A DNA stretch of 64,000 nt from Bacteroidales bacterium (GTDB lineage Bacteria > Bacteroidota > Bacteroidia > Bacteroidales > VadinHA17): contig JAJFVL010000029.1 in the NCBI GenBank assembly GCA_021371855.1, positions 1 to 64,000 of the forward strand, read 5' to 3'. Both the position numbers and the translations under genes were made by a program. Positions 10,031-19,759 of the stretch are shown here, piece after piece. Every line of letters starts with the position of its first letter. Position 1 is the first letter of the stretch. The notes below the pieces were generated by a model. That model did not search any database. It saw only the letters and a program-made list of their open reading frames with translations, and was not told the origin of the DNA.

Positions 10031-11356
10031 ATGGAAGAGGATAGTACTGCAAAATATTCAAAGGCAAAAATAGTTTTCCGGTCACTTAAGTACCGTAACT
10101 ATCGTCTGTTCTTCAGCGGTCAGAGCATTTCACTTATAGGAACCTGGATGCAGCGAATTGCTCTGCCATGGGTTGTATACCAGATGACCGGATCAGAAGT
10201 TCTGCTTGGTATAGTAGGCTTTGCAGGACAGATACCTGCTTTCCTTCTTGCACCTGTTGCGGGAGTACTTACCGACCGGTGGAGCAGGTACAAAGTACTG
10301 TTACTTACTCAGATCATTTCAATGATACAGGCAGTCATCCTGGCATGGTTGAGCCTTGCAGGGGTGCTGGAGATATGGCATATTATTGTCCTGAGTCTTG
10401 CCATCGGTTGTATCAATGCTTTTGATATGCCGGCAAGACATTCTTTTGTCGTTGAAATGGTTGAAAATAAAGACGACCTTGGCAATGCCATAGCGCTCAA
10501 CTCAATGATGTTCAACGGAGCAAAACTTATCGGACCATCGGTTGCAGGTTTAATTCTGGCCACGGCAGGAGAAGGGGTCTGCTTCCTGGTAAATGCCCTT
10601 AGCTACCTTTTTATCATCTATTCCCTGCTGGCCATGCGGTTACCTGTGTCAGAGGAAAAAAATACTGAAACACAAATTCTAAGTGAGATTAAAGAGGGGT
10701 TTAAATATACTTTCGGATTTCCTCCGATAAAACATATCATTCTGTTACTCGCGCTGGTAAGTCTTATGAGTGCATCATATCAGGTTCTTATGCCTGTGTA
10801 TGCACAAGAGATACTTCATGGCGGTTCACATACTTTCGGATTCCTGATGGGGGCAACCGGATCAGGTGCTCTGCTGGGTGCAATTTATCTTGCATCAAGA
10901 GAGTCTGTCCTTAAACTCGGACGTATTATTCCGATAGCAACAGGGCTGATATCAGCCGGAATGATTGCTTTAACATTCAATACATCATTTCTTATCTCGC
11001 TGTTTATCACTGCTTTTGCCGGTTTGGGAATGATGATTCACACCGCCTCAAGTAATACCATCATCCAGACAATAACCGACGATGATAAGCGCGGCAGGGT
11101 CATGAGCTTTTATACAATGGCACTAATGGGCACCGCTCCCTTTGGCAGCCTTCTTGCGGGCTGGATGGCAAAGATGATTGGTACACCATGGACATTGTGC
11201 ATAGGAGGTGCTGTGTGTTTTATAGGCACTATTTCATTTTATAAAAAACTTCCCGAACTACGGGAAATTATTAAACCGGTGTATGTCAGAAAGGGAATAA
11301 TCCCTGAAGTCGCAAAAGGAATTCAGACAGCTTCAGAACCGGCAGCAGGAAGCTGA
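10031..11356 (+). CDS. MFS transporter (enterobactin-exporter/TetV-like, MFS_3 type)
   Basis: A 441-residue transporter with about 12 membrane helices. The N-terminal signature ALKYRNYRLFF-like segment (FRSLKYRNYRLFFSGQSISLIGTW split over residues 15-38) and the loop GVLTDRWSRYKVLL (MFS motif A) are typical of the MFS_3 group that includes EntS and macrolide or siderophore exporters. The frame stays open upstream to a TTG at 9941, but that adds 30 non-hydrophobic residues not seen in the family, so the ATG at 10031 is preferred. It is divergent from the RND operon. Export role is likely; substrate unknown. Confidence 0.88.
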   Translation: MEEDSTAKYSKAKIVFRSLKYRNYRLFFSGQSISLIGTWMQRIALPWVVYQMTGSEVLLGIVGFAGQIPAFLLAPVAGVLTDRWSRYKVLLLTQIISMIQAVILAWLSLAGVLEIWHIIVLSLAIGCINAFDMPARHSFVVEMVENKDDLGNAIALNSMMFNGAKLIGPSVAGLILATAGEGVCFLVNALSYLFIIYSLLAMRLPVSEEKNTETQILSEIKEGFKYTFGFPPIKHIILLLALVSLMSASYQVLMPVYAQEILHGGSHTFGFLMGATGSGALLGAIYLASRESVLKLGRIIPIATGLISAGMIALTFNTSFLISLFITAFAGLGMMIHTASSNTIIQTITDDDKRGRVMSFYTMALMGTAPFGSLLAGWMAKMIGTPWTLCIGGAVCFIGTISFYKKLPELREIIKPVYVRKGIIPEVAKGIQTASEPAAGS

Positions 11357-11490
11357 AACCACTATGGTTCAAGTTACCGATAGATAGAAAAAATATTATC
11401 TTTACACACCATAAAAAAATAGACTTAGTTTTGTATTTGCTCTGTAATCAAATAATTAATAATATATTTATAAAATAATCGAAAAACAGA

Positions 11491-12126
11491 ATGACTGATC
11501 TTGCCCTATTTTTGCCTACAGTTTTCCTCGGATTTTTTGCAATGTTAAATCCTGTCGGCAACACTCCTGTGTTTATTTCTATGGTTGGAGATGCTGACAG
11601 GAGGACAATTAAGAAAGTTGCTTTCAAAGCTGTAATGACAGCATTTCTTATTATTGCGGTTTTCAGCCTTTTCGGTCATTTTATTTTCAGGATGTTCGGC
11701 ATAACTCTTCCGGCTTTTCAGATAGCAGGAGGGATAATCGTATTTTTTATTGGTTATAACCTGCTTCAGGGGAAAAGCTCCAAAGCTCAGCATTCCAACC
11801 TGCAGGTTCAAATAAAGTCATATGAGGATATGGCTATATCGCCACTGGGTATTCCTCTTCTTGCCGGTCCCGGAACTATTTCAACAGCTATGAACTTTGT
11901 GGGAGAAGCAAATAACTTTTTTTATACAATATTAATTGTCCTGATATTTGCGCTGGTATGCGTAATAACCTATTATATGTTCATCCTGAGCCAGAAGATA
12001 GCAGACAAGCTGAGCCCATCGCTTATTAAAGTCGTATCAAGAATAATGGGACTGATACTGGCAGTGATAGCTGTTCAGATGTTCATAAACGGGGTATTCA
12101 ATGTGATTAAGGAATATCCAAAGTGA
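11491..12126 (+). CDS. MarC family integral membrane protein
   Basis: A 211-residue membrane protein with six predicted helices. It carries the family's features: an N-terminal NPVGNTPVF block (about residues 21-29) and a mid-protein PLGIPLLAGPGTIST stretch (about 117-131), which correspond to the two re-entrant-like repeats of the MarC/NAAT family. The physiological function of MarC proteins is not settled; early links to multiple antibiotic resistance were not upheld. A TAGTTTTG box at 11426-11433 fits the -7 consensus but lacks a -33 match. Converges with the aldo/keto reductase gene. Confidence 0.92.
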   Translation: MTDLALFLPTVFLGFFAMLNPVGNTPVFISMVGDADRRTIKKVAFKAVMTAFLIIAVFSLFGHFIFRMFGITLPAFQIAGGIIVFFIGYNLLQGKSSKAQHSNLQVQIKSYEDMAISPLGIPLLAGPGTISTAMNFVGEANNFFYTILIVLIFALVCVITYYMFILSQKIADKLSPSLIKVVSRIMGLILAVIAVQMFINGVFNVIKEYPK

Positions 12127-12151
12127 CGGTCATGCGATCCATCTTCACAAT

Positions 12152-13066
12152 TTATAGACTATCAAGCATAGCGATATGCTCGTCGACCTGCTCGAAATTT
12201 GCCATTGCAACAGCTGCCGCACTAATGAACGAATGCTGAATCACCCATTTAACAGCTTCGTTGCAGCTTGGTTCAATATCTGGAGATGTGGAATATTTGC
12301 CACCTGAACAGGTTTTCATTGCTATTACACCTATGCCTTTATTCCCTGCTTCAGTAAGAATGGAAATAAGCTTGTTCTGATCCCATTCCCGATAATATCC
12401 GCTTACTGAATGAACAAATGAACCTTTATGGTTAAAAGGCACCATAATTACGTCATAGAAACCCTCTTTGATATCTCTTTCAAGCAGATTCATCCGGTCA
12501 TTATGTGTTGAGAATCCTTGAGCCCTTATTACCCCGGAACTTTTCAATCCGGCAAAAAATTTCATTACTTCCGGGTGAAAAAGCAGATATTCTTCACTGG
12601 CGTCGTGATAAAGCAGGATGTCAATATAATCCGAATTCAGCGCCTTCAGACTTGCTTCAACCTTTGACGACAAGACACTTCTAATCTCATCAGCACCTTT
12701 CTTACCTTTTCCTCCGGATGGTAATTCATTAGCTTCAAGTCTTATTTTTGATTGTATAACCACTTTTTCCCTGATCCCTGAAATTGCTTTCCCGACAAGT
12801 ATTTCATTATTACCATTGGCATAAGAACGACCAGTATCAATAAAATTTATTCCTTTGTCAAGAGCGTATTTGATCAATGATTCATCGTTCGTCCTTGTAG
12901 CTCCAAAACAAACCGGGCTTACAAGTATGTCTGTCTTTCCGACTTTGTGTCTTATTAAAGGATGTGATTGATTTCCAATGATTGTTTTGGATATCAGCTT
13001 TGTACCAGCCAAACCGGCGAATGCTGTTGACAGAAATTTTTTCCTTGTAATTTTTATTTTTCCCAT
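12152..13066 (-). CDS. Aldo/keto reductase
   Basis: A 304-residue NAD(P)H-dependent oxidoreductase with a TIM-barrel fold. The catalytic tetrad is visible: Asp77 (FIDTGRSY), Tyr82, Lys107 (VIQSKI) and His154 (LLYHDA). The N-terminus (ITRKKFLSTAFAGLAGTKL) resembles a degenerate Tat-type leader with a single Arg followed by Lys, so export is uncertain. The C-terminus (VKWVIQHSFISAAAVAMANF) resembles aldo/keto reductases of the YakC/ferredoxin-like group but there is no Cys cluster for a [4Fe-4S] centre. Likely acts on a sugar or aldehyde; substrate unknown. Confidence 0.9.
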   Translation of the reverse strand: MGKIKITRKKFLSTAFAGLAGTKLISKTIIGNQSHPLIRHKVGKTDILVSPVCFGATRTNDESLIKYALDKGINFIDTGRSYANGNNEILVGKAISGIREKVVIQSKIRLEANELPSGGKGKKGADEIRSVLSSKVEASLKALNSDYIDILLYHDASEEYLLFHPEVMKFFAGLKSSGVIRAQGFSTHNDRMNLLERDIKEGFYDVIMVPFNHKGSFVHSVSGYYREWDQNKLISILTEAGNKGIGVIAMKTCSGGKYSTSPDIEPSCNEAVKWVIQHSFISAAAVAMANFEQVDEHIAMLDSL

Positions 13067-13379
13067 TGATTGAAAATATTATCTGCCACACACCTGTGAG
13101 TAAAGATCATTTTTGGCATCCCATGAGTATCAGTCATTGTGTTTTGGAGTACTCTCAATAATATCCAAAGTTGAATGCTTCAATATTAGTATAAAATTTT
13201 CAATATTTCATAAAAGGTTAAAAAGGATGAGGGGAGAATGGAATATCAAAGATAGCAACAAAGGTAGCAGAAAAAAATGCTGCTTTATCCGAAAATCATT
13301 CTGACTCTCCTGTATGGCAACGGGCTGGTATTCCTTGAAGGAGGATGGTTTAAAATTCCTTATAGAAGGCTGCGAATCA
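13067..13379. other. Intergenic region, nothing recognised
   Basis: A 313-bp gap between the reductase start and the end of the next lipoprotein gene. No coding sequence, hairpin with T-tract, or consensus promoter stood out. A 63-codon frame on the plus strand has a composition unlike real genes here. Confidence 0.4.
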
Positions 13380-13820
13380 TTATTTTAAACGCATATATTT
13401 TTCAATATAATATTGTTTTTTGATAGGATTACCACTCTCATCAATAGGAAAGATCTGACACAGAGTATCATTCCTGATCTCCAACAACATGTTAACTTTC
13501 TGACCTTTATAGGCTTTATCAAAATGATACATGACGTCTTCCTGATACCGGTTTCCTTCGAGTGAATAAGTTCCCGCGCCATACCGGTCAACAATTACTG
13601 TGTCAACCTTATATGTCCCAATAAAAGAGAAATACTTATCAGACCACATTTTAATCTGATATATGTGGTAACGGTCCGAAAAATAATTCGTTGCCTTTCC
13701 ATTATCTATCCTTTGCATTGCAACCATCTGCCAGGCACCTTTAGGATTGTTATTTTCTTTTTTTGCACAGCTTGCGGTTACAAGTGCAATGAAAATACCT
13801 AATAAAATTACTCTTTTCAT
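13380..13820 (-). CDS. Hypothetical lipoprotein (DUF4488-like)
   Basis: A 146-residue protein with a clear lipoprotein signal peptide (hydrophobic core IFIALVTASC, Cys17) followed by a small beta-rich domain opening with PKGAWQMVAMQRIDNGK. This opening (NPxGxWQL) is common in Bacteroidota periplasmic lipoproteins of the lipocalin-like DUF4488 type. Function unknown. It has its own strong promoter match 50-80 bp upstream and appears monocistronic. Confidence 0.75.
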   Translation of the reverse strand: MKRVILLGIFIALVTASCAKKENNNPKGAWQMVAMQRIDNGKATNYFSDRYHIYQIKMWSDKYFSFIGTYKVDTVIVDRYGAGTYSLEGNRYQEDVMYHFDKAYKGQKVNMLLEIRNDTLCQIFPIDESGNPIKKQYYIEKYMRLK

Positions 13821-13870
13821 AACTACATGCGTTAGTTGTTAATTATTAATCAGGTAGCATTTTTGTTTAT

Positions 13871-13902
13871 CAAAATTATGAAAGAATATAACCAAAGTCA
13901 AA
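13871..13902 (-). promoter_or_regulatory. Bacteroidota-type promoter for the lipoprotein gene
   Basis: On the minus strand TTTG (13899-13902), 20 bases, then TAATTTTG (13871-13878): an exact match to TTTG-N19/20-TAnnTTTG. Transcription would start near 13866, giving a leader of about 45 bases before the ATG at 13820. Confidence 0.6.
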
Positions 13903-14101
13903 TTTAATTTTAGCAATAATCTGTCTCATTTTCAGAGCAGTAATTAATTAAAGTTCAATTGTTTTTCACAAACGGGATACGCAGCCTCAATAATTATCTC
14001 AAACCCTTGAAATGACAGACTTCAAGACCACCACAACATAATCATCCTGACTCTACGGTCGGACTCTCAGATGCGCAACGAAATGATCATCAGACCTTTT
14101 T

Positions 14102-15766
14102 CTACTTCCAGATAGGTCTCATCTCAAATATCTGAAGTTTTTCAGCTCTGACTCTTTCATTCCTGCAGATAAAACGGAGGCCATAATCTTTTGCAAGATC
14201 ACGGGCAACCGGCATATAAACTTTTCCGTGATTGCAGAATACTTCGATAGTGTTCCGGTCTGCAATGATCTCAAAATATATTTTACCGTTTTCGGGTTTT
14301 AATTCAGTTTTCTTATCCATACAGGTAAGCTCTCCTTTTGAAGCATTATAAAGCACCTCTGTCCCATGTATCATAAAGCCGAACTCTGTTTTTTTGCCGA
14401 CTTTGAAATCACCTTTAATATGGTACAATTCACCATTTATTCCGCTAATAGGATTTTCTTCAGGTCTGATAATAAGCTTCTCTTTTTTCCATTCTCTGCC
14501 ATGGAGTAATTCAATCTCTTTAACCGGTTCGGTGAACATACGGATTCCGTTTTCAGTATTCCTTAATGTGAGTTGTGTCGGGAAAAGCATGCATTGACTG
14601 AACGGTTCTGATGGTGTGTTGACTCTTCCCCAGCCAACCTGAATACGACGACCATCATTTGCGGGTATATTATTGAATGTCTGCGATGCATAAAAACAAT
14701 TTCCCCAATTATTTGGAATAAGTGTTGATTCAGGTTTAAATAGTTTTCCATCAAAACTGCCAATATAGTAAGCTCCGCTGGCAGCATATAGAACCCATTT
14801 GCTGTTATTTGTACCATCAACCTTCAGCTCAAAAAACTCAGGACATTCATACAACCCGTCGACCTGGCACTGGTATTCCCATTTTTTCAGATCGGGAGAT
14901 GTGTATAACTTAATACTCCTTTTTTTATCAGTCTCATCATAAACTGTTATTATCCAGTATTTTCCCTTATCATACCATATTATTTTCGGATCTCTGCCCG
15001 GATGTTTTAAGACAGGATTTCCGGAATACTCATCAAATGAACGTCCGGCATCGTTACTGTAAAGAATACATTCGCCCCTTCCCGTACTGGTATAGGCTGC
15101 GATCATTACATCTTCGTTGCCATTTTTGAAACCTGTTGTATTGTTAATATCCATAGAAGCGCTTCCTGAAAATGCTGCATCTTTTTCATTTACGGGATAA
15201 ATAGTCTCTGACAATTCGGTCCAGTGCACCAGGTCTTTGCTCACTGCATGACCCCAATGCATATTTCCCCAGCCCGAACCGTAGGGGTTATGCTGGTAGT
15301 ACAGATGGTATTCTCCCTTATAATAAACAAGACCGTTCGGATCGTTGTTCCATCCTCTGCGTGAAGAAAAATGCAGTTGTTGTCTGAGTGGTTCTTTGTA
15401 AAGATTTTCAGCTCCTCTTATTTCGTTATCATTCGAGATAAGATCATAAACTTTACTGTTTTCCGGAATGTCAGAAGCAGAAAGCACAGCTTTCTTTCCA
15501 ATATGTTTTTCAAGATCAATAAATACATAGAATGAAGGGATGGAATCAGCTAATTCAATTGTAAATTGATCATAAATCTTATCATTAATTGTAAGTTTCA
15601 TCATCCTTTTGGCAGCTCCGGGACGGACAGGGAGGTTAATGTATCTGTTTGAAATAGTGAACTCCAGTTTTTTCCCTTCAGGGCCGGTCATCAGAATACC
15701 ATTGTTTCCCGATGTGATAATTGTTATGCTGAAAAATATAAAAATTGCGCAAAGGATCTTTCTCAT
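14102..15766 (-). CDS. Glycoside hydrolase family 32 (fructan/sucrose hydrolase)
   Basis: A 554-residue secreted enzyme that hydrolyses beta-fructosidic bonds (levan, inulin or sucrose). Signal peptide about residues 1-20, an N-terminal DUF4980-like beta domain (about 25-125), then the five-bladed propeller. The three GH32 motifs are present: WNNDPNG with the nucleophile Asp142, the transition-state-stabilising Asp259 in RDPK, and the acid/base Glu307 in ECPEF. A beta-sandwich follows at the C-terminus. The open frame extends to 15814, but the Met at 15766 begins a clean signal peptide. No SusC/D genes or fructokinase lie alongside, so the precise fructan is open. Confidence 0.93.
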   Translation of the reverse strand: MRKILCAIFIFFSITIITSGNNGILMTGPEGKKLEFTISNRYINLPVRPGAAKRMMKLTINDKIYDQFTIELADSIPSFYVFIDLEKHIGKKAVLSASDIPENSKVYDLISNDNEIRGAENLYKEPLRQQLHFSSRRGWNNDPNGLVYYKGEYHLYYQHNPYGSGWGNMHWGHAVSKDLVHWTELSETIYPVNEKDAAFSGSASMDINNTTGFKNGNEDVMIAAYTSTGRGECILYSNDAGRSFDEYSGNPVLKHPGRDPKIIWYDKGKYWIITVYDETDKKRSIKLYTSPDLKKWEYQCQVDGLYECPEFFELKVDGTNNSKWVLYAASGAYYIGSFDGKLFKPESTLIPNNWGNCFYASQTFNNIPANDGRRIQVGWGRVNTPSEPFSQCMLFPTQLTLRNTENGIRMFTEPVKEIELLHGREWKKEKLIIRPEENPISGINGELYHIKGDFKVGKKTEFGFMIHGTEVLYNASKGELTCMDKKTELKPENGKIYFEIIADRNTIEVFCNHGKVYMPVARDLAKDYGLRFICRNERVRAEKLQIFEMRPIWK

Positions 15767-16068
15767 TTTCTGCGGATTAAAGATTATTATTATCTGAATA
15801 GTTGCAAAATACATTAAGTTGAGCCCACTCTTGATCAGTTATTTTGCATTAAAATTATTAAAGCAAAATTACTTTACATAATATTTTGCTCTTTTTGCTG
15901 AGTATGTTTGATTTATCTCCGGATTTGAACAAATATTATTTACTATATACTCTGCAAATAATTGGCTTCTTGCATTCTGATGTTTAATTTTAGCGTTAAT
16001 TATATTAATATTGTAACACCATAAAAATATTTTAAGAATATTTATCTTCAACCTAAATACAACTAACT
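15767..16068. other. Divergent intergenic region between GH32 and DUF5107 genes
   Basis: Holds the start regions of two divergent genes. A TAATTTTG box lies on the minus strand at 15864-15871 and TATGTTTG on the plus strand at 15903-15910, both matching the -7 consensus, but neither has a -33 box at the right distance. No gene seen. Confidence 0.35.
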
Positions 16069-19000
16069 ATGCTTAAAAAGAATCTGTTATTTACGTTTCT
16101 GATTTTGTCTCAGATGCTTATAGCTCAAAAGGCTTCTATTACGGTAGAGTCAAGAGATATACTTACTTATCCTTACAGCGATCCAAATCCTGTGCCAACA
16201 ATAGTTAATGGGAAAAATGAGATATTTCCATATTTTACATTCAATGGTTATAGTTTGACTGGTAAAACACAGACATGGAAAGTAATAAAACTTGAAAATG
16301 ATTATATAGAGGTATGGGTGCTTCCGTCGGATGGTGGTAAAGTATGGGGCGCTATTGAAAAATCGACCGGAAAGGAGTTTATATACAGGAACGAAGTGAT
16401 GAAATACCGGAATATATCAATGCGTGGTCCCTGGACGTCAGGAGGTATAGAATTTAACTTTGGAGTAATCGGTCATAACCCTTCAACCTGTGTCCCTGTT
16501 GATTATAAGACAGTTGAAAATGCAGATGGTAGTGTCAGCTGCTTTGTTGGCAGCCTTGATCTGCCGTCGCGTACTAAATGGATGGTTGAAATAAGGCTCC
16601 CGAAAGACAAAGCATATTTCGAAACACATGCTATGTGGAGCAATCCTACTTCTTTGCCTCAGACATATTATAACTGGATGACTGCTGCAGCTGTTGTGAC
16701 TGAAGATCTTCAGTTTGCCTATCCGGGGAAGGAGCAAATCGGACATGAAGGTGAAGCAGGCCCATGGCCCATTGGAAAGAACGGACACGATCTGTCGAAA
16801 TATTCTGAGAACAATTTTGAATCATCAAAGTCATATCATGTTGTCGGAGAATACAACGATTTCATGGGTGGATATTACAATAAATCAAATTACGGATTTG
16901 GTCACTGGGCTTTATATGATGAGATGCCCGGACATAAACTCTGGTTATGGTCGCTGGCACGTGACGGGGGAATCTGGGAAGATCTTCTTACTGATACTGA
17001 TGGCCAGTATATGGAATTCCAGGCAGGACGTACGTTCAACCAATATGGAGGAACATCTGCATTTAAAACTCCTATATCACAGACACCATTCACACCCGGA
17101 CTTACTGACAGGTGGACCGAAATTTGGTTCCCTGTTAAGGAAATTGGAGGGATTACGGACGTATCACCGATGGGTGTAATGAGTGTTAAACCTGAAAACG
17201 GAAAACTCCAGGTTGGAATTAATGCCCTTGCTTTTGCAAAAGCAAAGGTGGTAGTCAAATCTGATGGCAAGATTATTTTTACCGAAGATAAAAATTTCAA
17301 ACCGATGGAAGTTTATAAAACATCGGTCTCATTAAGCACAAATGCTGATTATGAGGTGGTTGTTGAGGGGATGGATCTTCAGTACAGTCCTGCAAAAAGG
17401 AAATTATTGAACAGACCATTTGTTTCTGAAATGCCAAAGGACATCACCACGGCTGCTTCTCTTTACCAGGAAGGTGTGCAATTAAAAGAGGCCAGGAACT
17501 ACAGGCATGCAAAAGATCTGTTGCTGCAATGCTTAAAGAAGGATCCTCTTTATATCGATGCCATGGCTTCATTGACAGAAATATATTACCGCAGTATGCA
17601 GTACGACTCAGCATTATATTATGCCAATAACGCACTTCAGCTTGACACATATCATCCTGCTGCAAACTTCTTTGCAGGTGTGACTTACCTGACACAGGGA
17701 AACCTTACCGATGCACTTGAAACATTCGGCTGGGCAGCACGTTTCGCTGAATACCGGTCACCGGCCTACGCACAGATGGCTGCCATTCAGCTCATGCTCG
17801 GGAATAAGGCGCTTACGGAACATTATGCTAACCTGTCTCTTGATTACGACCGTACAAACTTCAATGCACTTGAAGTTCTGGCCATTCTTTACCGCAAATC
17901 AGAAGAGGCAACTCGGGCTGACAGGATCATTGAAACTATTGGCGACATTGATCCATTGAATCATTTTGCCGACTTTGAACGCAACCTGCTGCATCCTTCA
18001 ATTGAAAACCTGACAAGGTTCACGTCTACAATTACCAACGAAATGCCTTACCAGACTTATCTTGAATTATGTCTGACATATTTTAATCTGGGGCAGAAAG
18101 ATGATGCATTAAAGGTGTTGGATAAAGCTCCCGTACATCCTCTGATCACACTGTGGAAGGCATATCTGAAAGACGATGCCTCGCTTTTGAATGAAGTGGC
18201 AGCTGCGTCACCTGCATTTGTTTTCCCATACAGGGCTGAAACTGTTTCAGCACTTAAATGGGCGATATCGAAGAATAACAGCTGGAAATTCAAATATTAT
18301 CTTGCCATGAATAATATAGCTGTTCAGCGCGACGCAGATGGCATGAAACTGTTCGAGGCCTGTGGCCAGGAGCCGGATTATGCACCATTCTATCTGACAC
18401 GTGCTGCCCTGGTAAAACCCATAGATAAAAACAAAGAACTTGCTGATCTTCAGACTGCTCAGAAACTGGTTCCGGAAGACTGGAGTACAGCCAATGAGCT
18501 GATCGATTATTATGAAACAAATAAGGACTTCCCAATGGCATTGACCACTGCAACAGCTGCCTATAAAAAGCACAAAGACAATCAAACGATAAGTATCAAG
18601 TACGCTATAGCACTGATAAACAGCGGACAATATGCCAAGAGTTTGAAAATACTCGAAGGTATGAACATCCTGCCTTCTGAAGGAGCCAGCCAGGGAAAGG
18701 TTGTTTTTGAACAGGCCAGCTTGTTCCTTGCCATGGACCAGATAAAGAATAAAAAGTATGCAGAAGCTATCAAAATGATTGAAAAATCGAAAGAATGGCC
18801 TGAGACCCTTGGTGTGGGAAAACCATATGTTGCTGATACCAGGATACAGGATTATCTTAATATTTTCTGCCTCGAAAAACTGAAAAAGTCAAATGAAACA
18901 TCAGAACTGAGAAAATCAGTAATTGATTATACAAATCAAAGCAAGAGACCATCATTCAGCAACATTCTGGCTGTTAACCTTCTTAAAGAAAATGGAGAAA

Positions 19001-19176
19001 CCGCAGCTGCAAATAAACTGATACAGGAAATGGGAAATTCATCCAATCCTGTTCAGAAATGGGTGGTTGCTAAAAGTAATAATGATCAGGCCGCAATCAG
19101 CGATCTCGAAAAGAACTTCCTGAAAGAAACCAATTTCCTGATTCTGAAAAGACTCTTTGAAGTAACGGGCAAATAA
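16069..19176 (+). CDS. DUF5107 domain protein with TPR repeats
   Basis: A 1035-residue secreted protein. Signal peptide about residues 1-19 (LFTFLILSQMLIAQ). Residues about 30-360 form a DUF5107 domain, an aldose-epimerase/GH-like beta-sandwich (LPSDGGKVWGAIEKSTGKEF, MRGPWTSGGIEFNFG, GFGHWALYDEMPGHKLWLW). From about 460 onward come tetratricopeptide repeats (YQEGVQLKEARNYRHAKDLL; AMASLTEIYYRSMQYDSALY). Such proteins are frequent in Bacteroidota and sit near carbohydrate-active enzymes; their reaction is not established, though the beta-sandwich suggests sugar binding. Strong terminator downstream. Transcribed alone and divergently from GH32. Confidence 0.88.
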   Translation: MLKKNLLFTFLILSQMLIAQKASITVESRDILTYPYSDPNPVPTIVNGKNEIFPYFTFNGYSLTGKTQTWKVIKLENDYIEVWVLPSDGGKVWGAIEKSTGKEFIYRNEVMKYRNISMRGPWTSGGIEFNFGVIGHNPSTCVPVDYKTVENADGSVSCFVGSLDLPSRTKWMVEIRLPKDKAYFETHAMWSNPTSLPQTYYNWMTAAAVVTEDLQFAYPGKEQIGHEGEAGPWPIGKNGHDLSKYSENNFESSKSYHVVGEYNDFMGGYYNKSNYGFGHWALYDEMPGHKLWLWSLARDGGIWEDLLTDTDGQYMEFQAGRTFNQYGGTSAFKTPISQTPFTPGLTDRWTEIWFPVKEIGGITDVSPMGVMSVKPENGKLQVGINALAFAKAKVVVKSDGKIIFTEDKNFKPMEVYKTSVSLSTNADYEVVVEGMDLQYSPAKRKLLNRPFVSEMPKDITTAASLYQEGVQLKEARNYRHAKDLLLQCLKKDPLYIDAMASLTEIYYRSMQYDSALYYANNALQLDTYHPAANFFAGVTYLTQGNLTDALETFGWAARFAEYRSPAYAQMAAIQLMLGNKALTEHYANLSLDYDRTNFNALEVLAILYRKSEEATRADRIIETIGDIDPLNHFADFERNLLHPSIENLTRFTSTITNEMPYQTYLELCLTYFNLGQKDDALKVLDKAPVHPLITLWKAYLKDDASLLNEVAAASPAFVFPYRAETVSALKWAISKNNSWKFKYYLAMNNIAVQRDADGMKLFEACGQEPDYAPFYLTRAALVKPIDKNKELADLQTAQKLVPEDWSTANELIDYYETNKDFPMALTTATAAYKKHKDNQTISIKYAIALINSGQYAKSLKILEGMNILPSEGASQGKVVFEQASLFLAMDQIKNKKYAEAIKMIEKSKEWPETLGVGKPYVADTRIQDYLNIFCLEKLKKSNETSELRKSVIDYTNQSKRPSFSNILAVNLLKENGETAAANKLIQEMGNSSNPVQKWVVAKSNNDQAAISDLEKNFLKETNFLILKRLFEVTGK

Positions 19177-19220
19177 AAATTTGCCTGATAGATAAATCAA
19201 TAACGGTTAATAGCCGAAAT

Positions 19221-19259
19221 AATCCAGCCTTAATGAAATTAAGTAGTTAAGGCTGGATT
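19221..19259 (+). terminator. Rho-independent terminator after the DUF5107-TPR gene
   Basis: A perfect 13-bp stem (AATCCAGCCTTAA at 19221-19233, its complement at 19247-19259) with a 13-base loop, followed by TTATTTT. It lies 45 bp after the stop codon. Confidence 0.8.
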
Positions 19260-19400
19260 TATTTTCTGATCTCAGCGTCAGGATACCTTGTTTTCATCAT
19301 CGCAAAACATAACCAGGGACGCCGGAAATTAAAATCAATAGAAATTAACTAATATTATTGCTGATTTTACCATCAGGAAACCCATATTGTTGATTATCAG

Positions 19401-19534
19401 TTACCGTTGGTTTTAACCAACGGTAAAAGGGACTCAACTTCCCGGGACTTTAGTCCCTCATTGCTGCTATTTTATTTTGGGCTAAAGCCCTTAATAGGAG
19501 TAGCGTTTAATCCGTTGGCTGAAGCCAACGGTAA
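19401..19534. repeat. Cluster of four short palindromes (REP-like element)
   Basis: Four perfect hairpins stand within 134 bp: TTACCGTTGGTT / AACCAACGGTAA (12-bp arms, 19401-19426), GGGACT/AGTCCC (19444-19457), GGGCT/AGCCC (19479-19490) and CCGTTGGCT/AGCCAACGG (9-bp arms, 19512-19531). The element opens with TTACCGTTGG and closes with CCAACGGTAA, so the ends are also inverted copies of each other. This organisation resembles REP/BIME elements mobilised by TnpA-REP (RAYT) transposases; no such gene is in the window. Confidence 0.75.
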
Positions 19535-19674
19535 TGGATATTAAGAGCAATGGTTGATATTAAGATTGCTTAACAAGAGTATATGTTTTATAATATGACA
19601 TCCACATGATTGATTGCAAACTCAAACACTAATGAAAATAATTAAGTGTCAACCGAGTCAATCATGTACGGGAC

Positions 19675-19690
19675 TCCCGCATTGGCGGGA
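19675..19690. repeat. Short GC-rich hairpin
   Basis: TCCCGC-ATTG-GCGGGA, perfect 6-bp stem, standing in the AT-rich gap before the acyltransferase gene. Probably a separate small dispersed repeat. The rest of the 19260-19759 gap shows no gene. Confidence 0.5.
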
Positions 19691-19759
19691 ACCTTAAACT
19701 AAAAATTATTTACGGAAACATATTGAAGTCAGGAGTGATAATGGCCTCCCCTTCAATCG

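Noticed and set aside
16715..17300. Frames of 154 and 132 codons inside the DUF5107 gene, one on each strand
   Set aside because: They overlap a strongly supported 1035-residue protein in another frame and show no family features.
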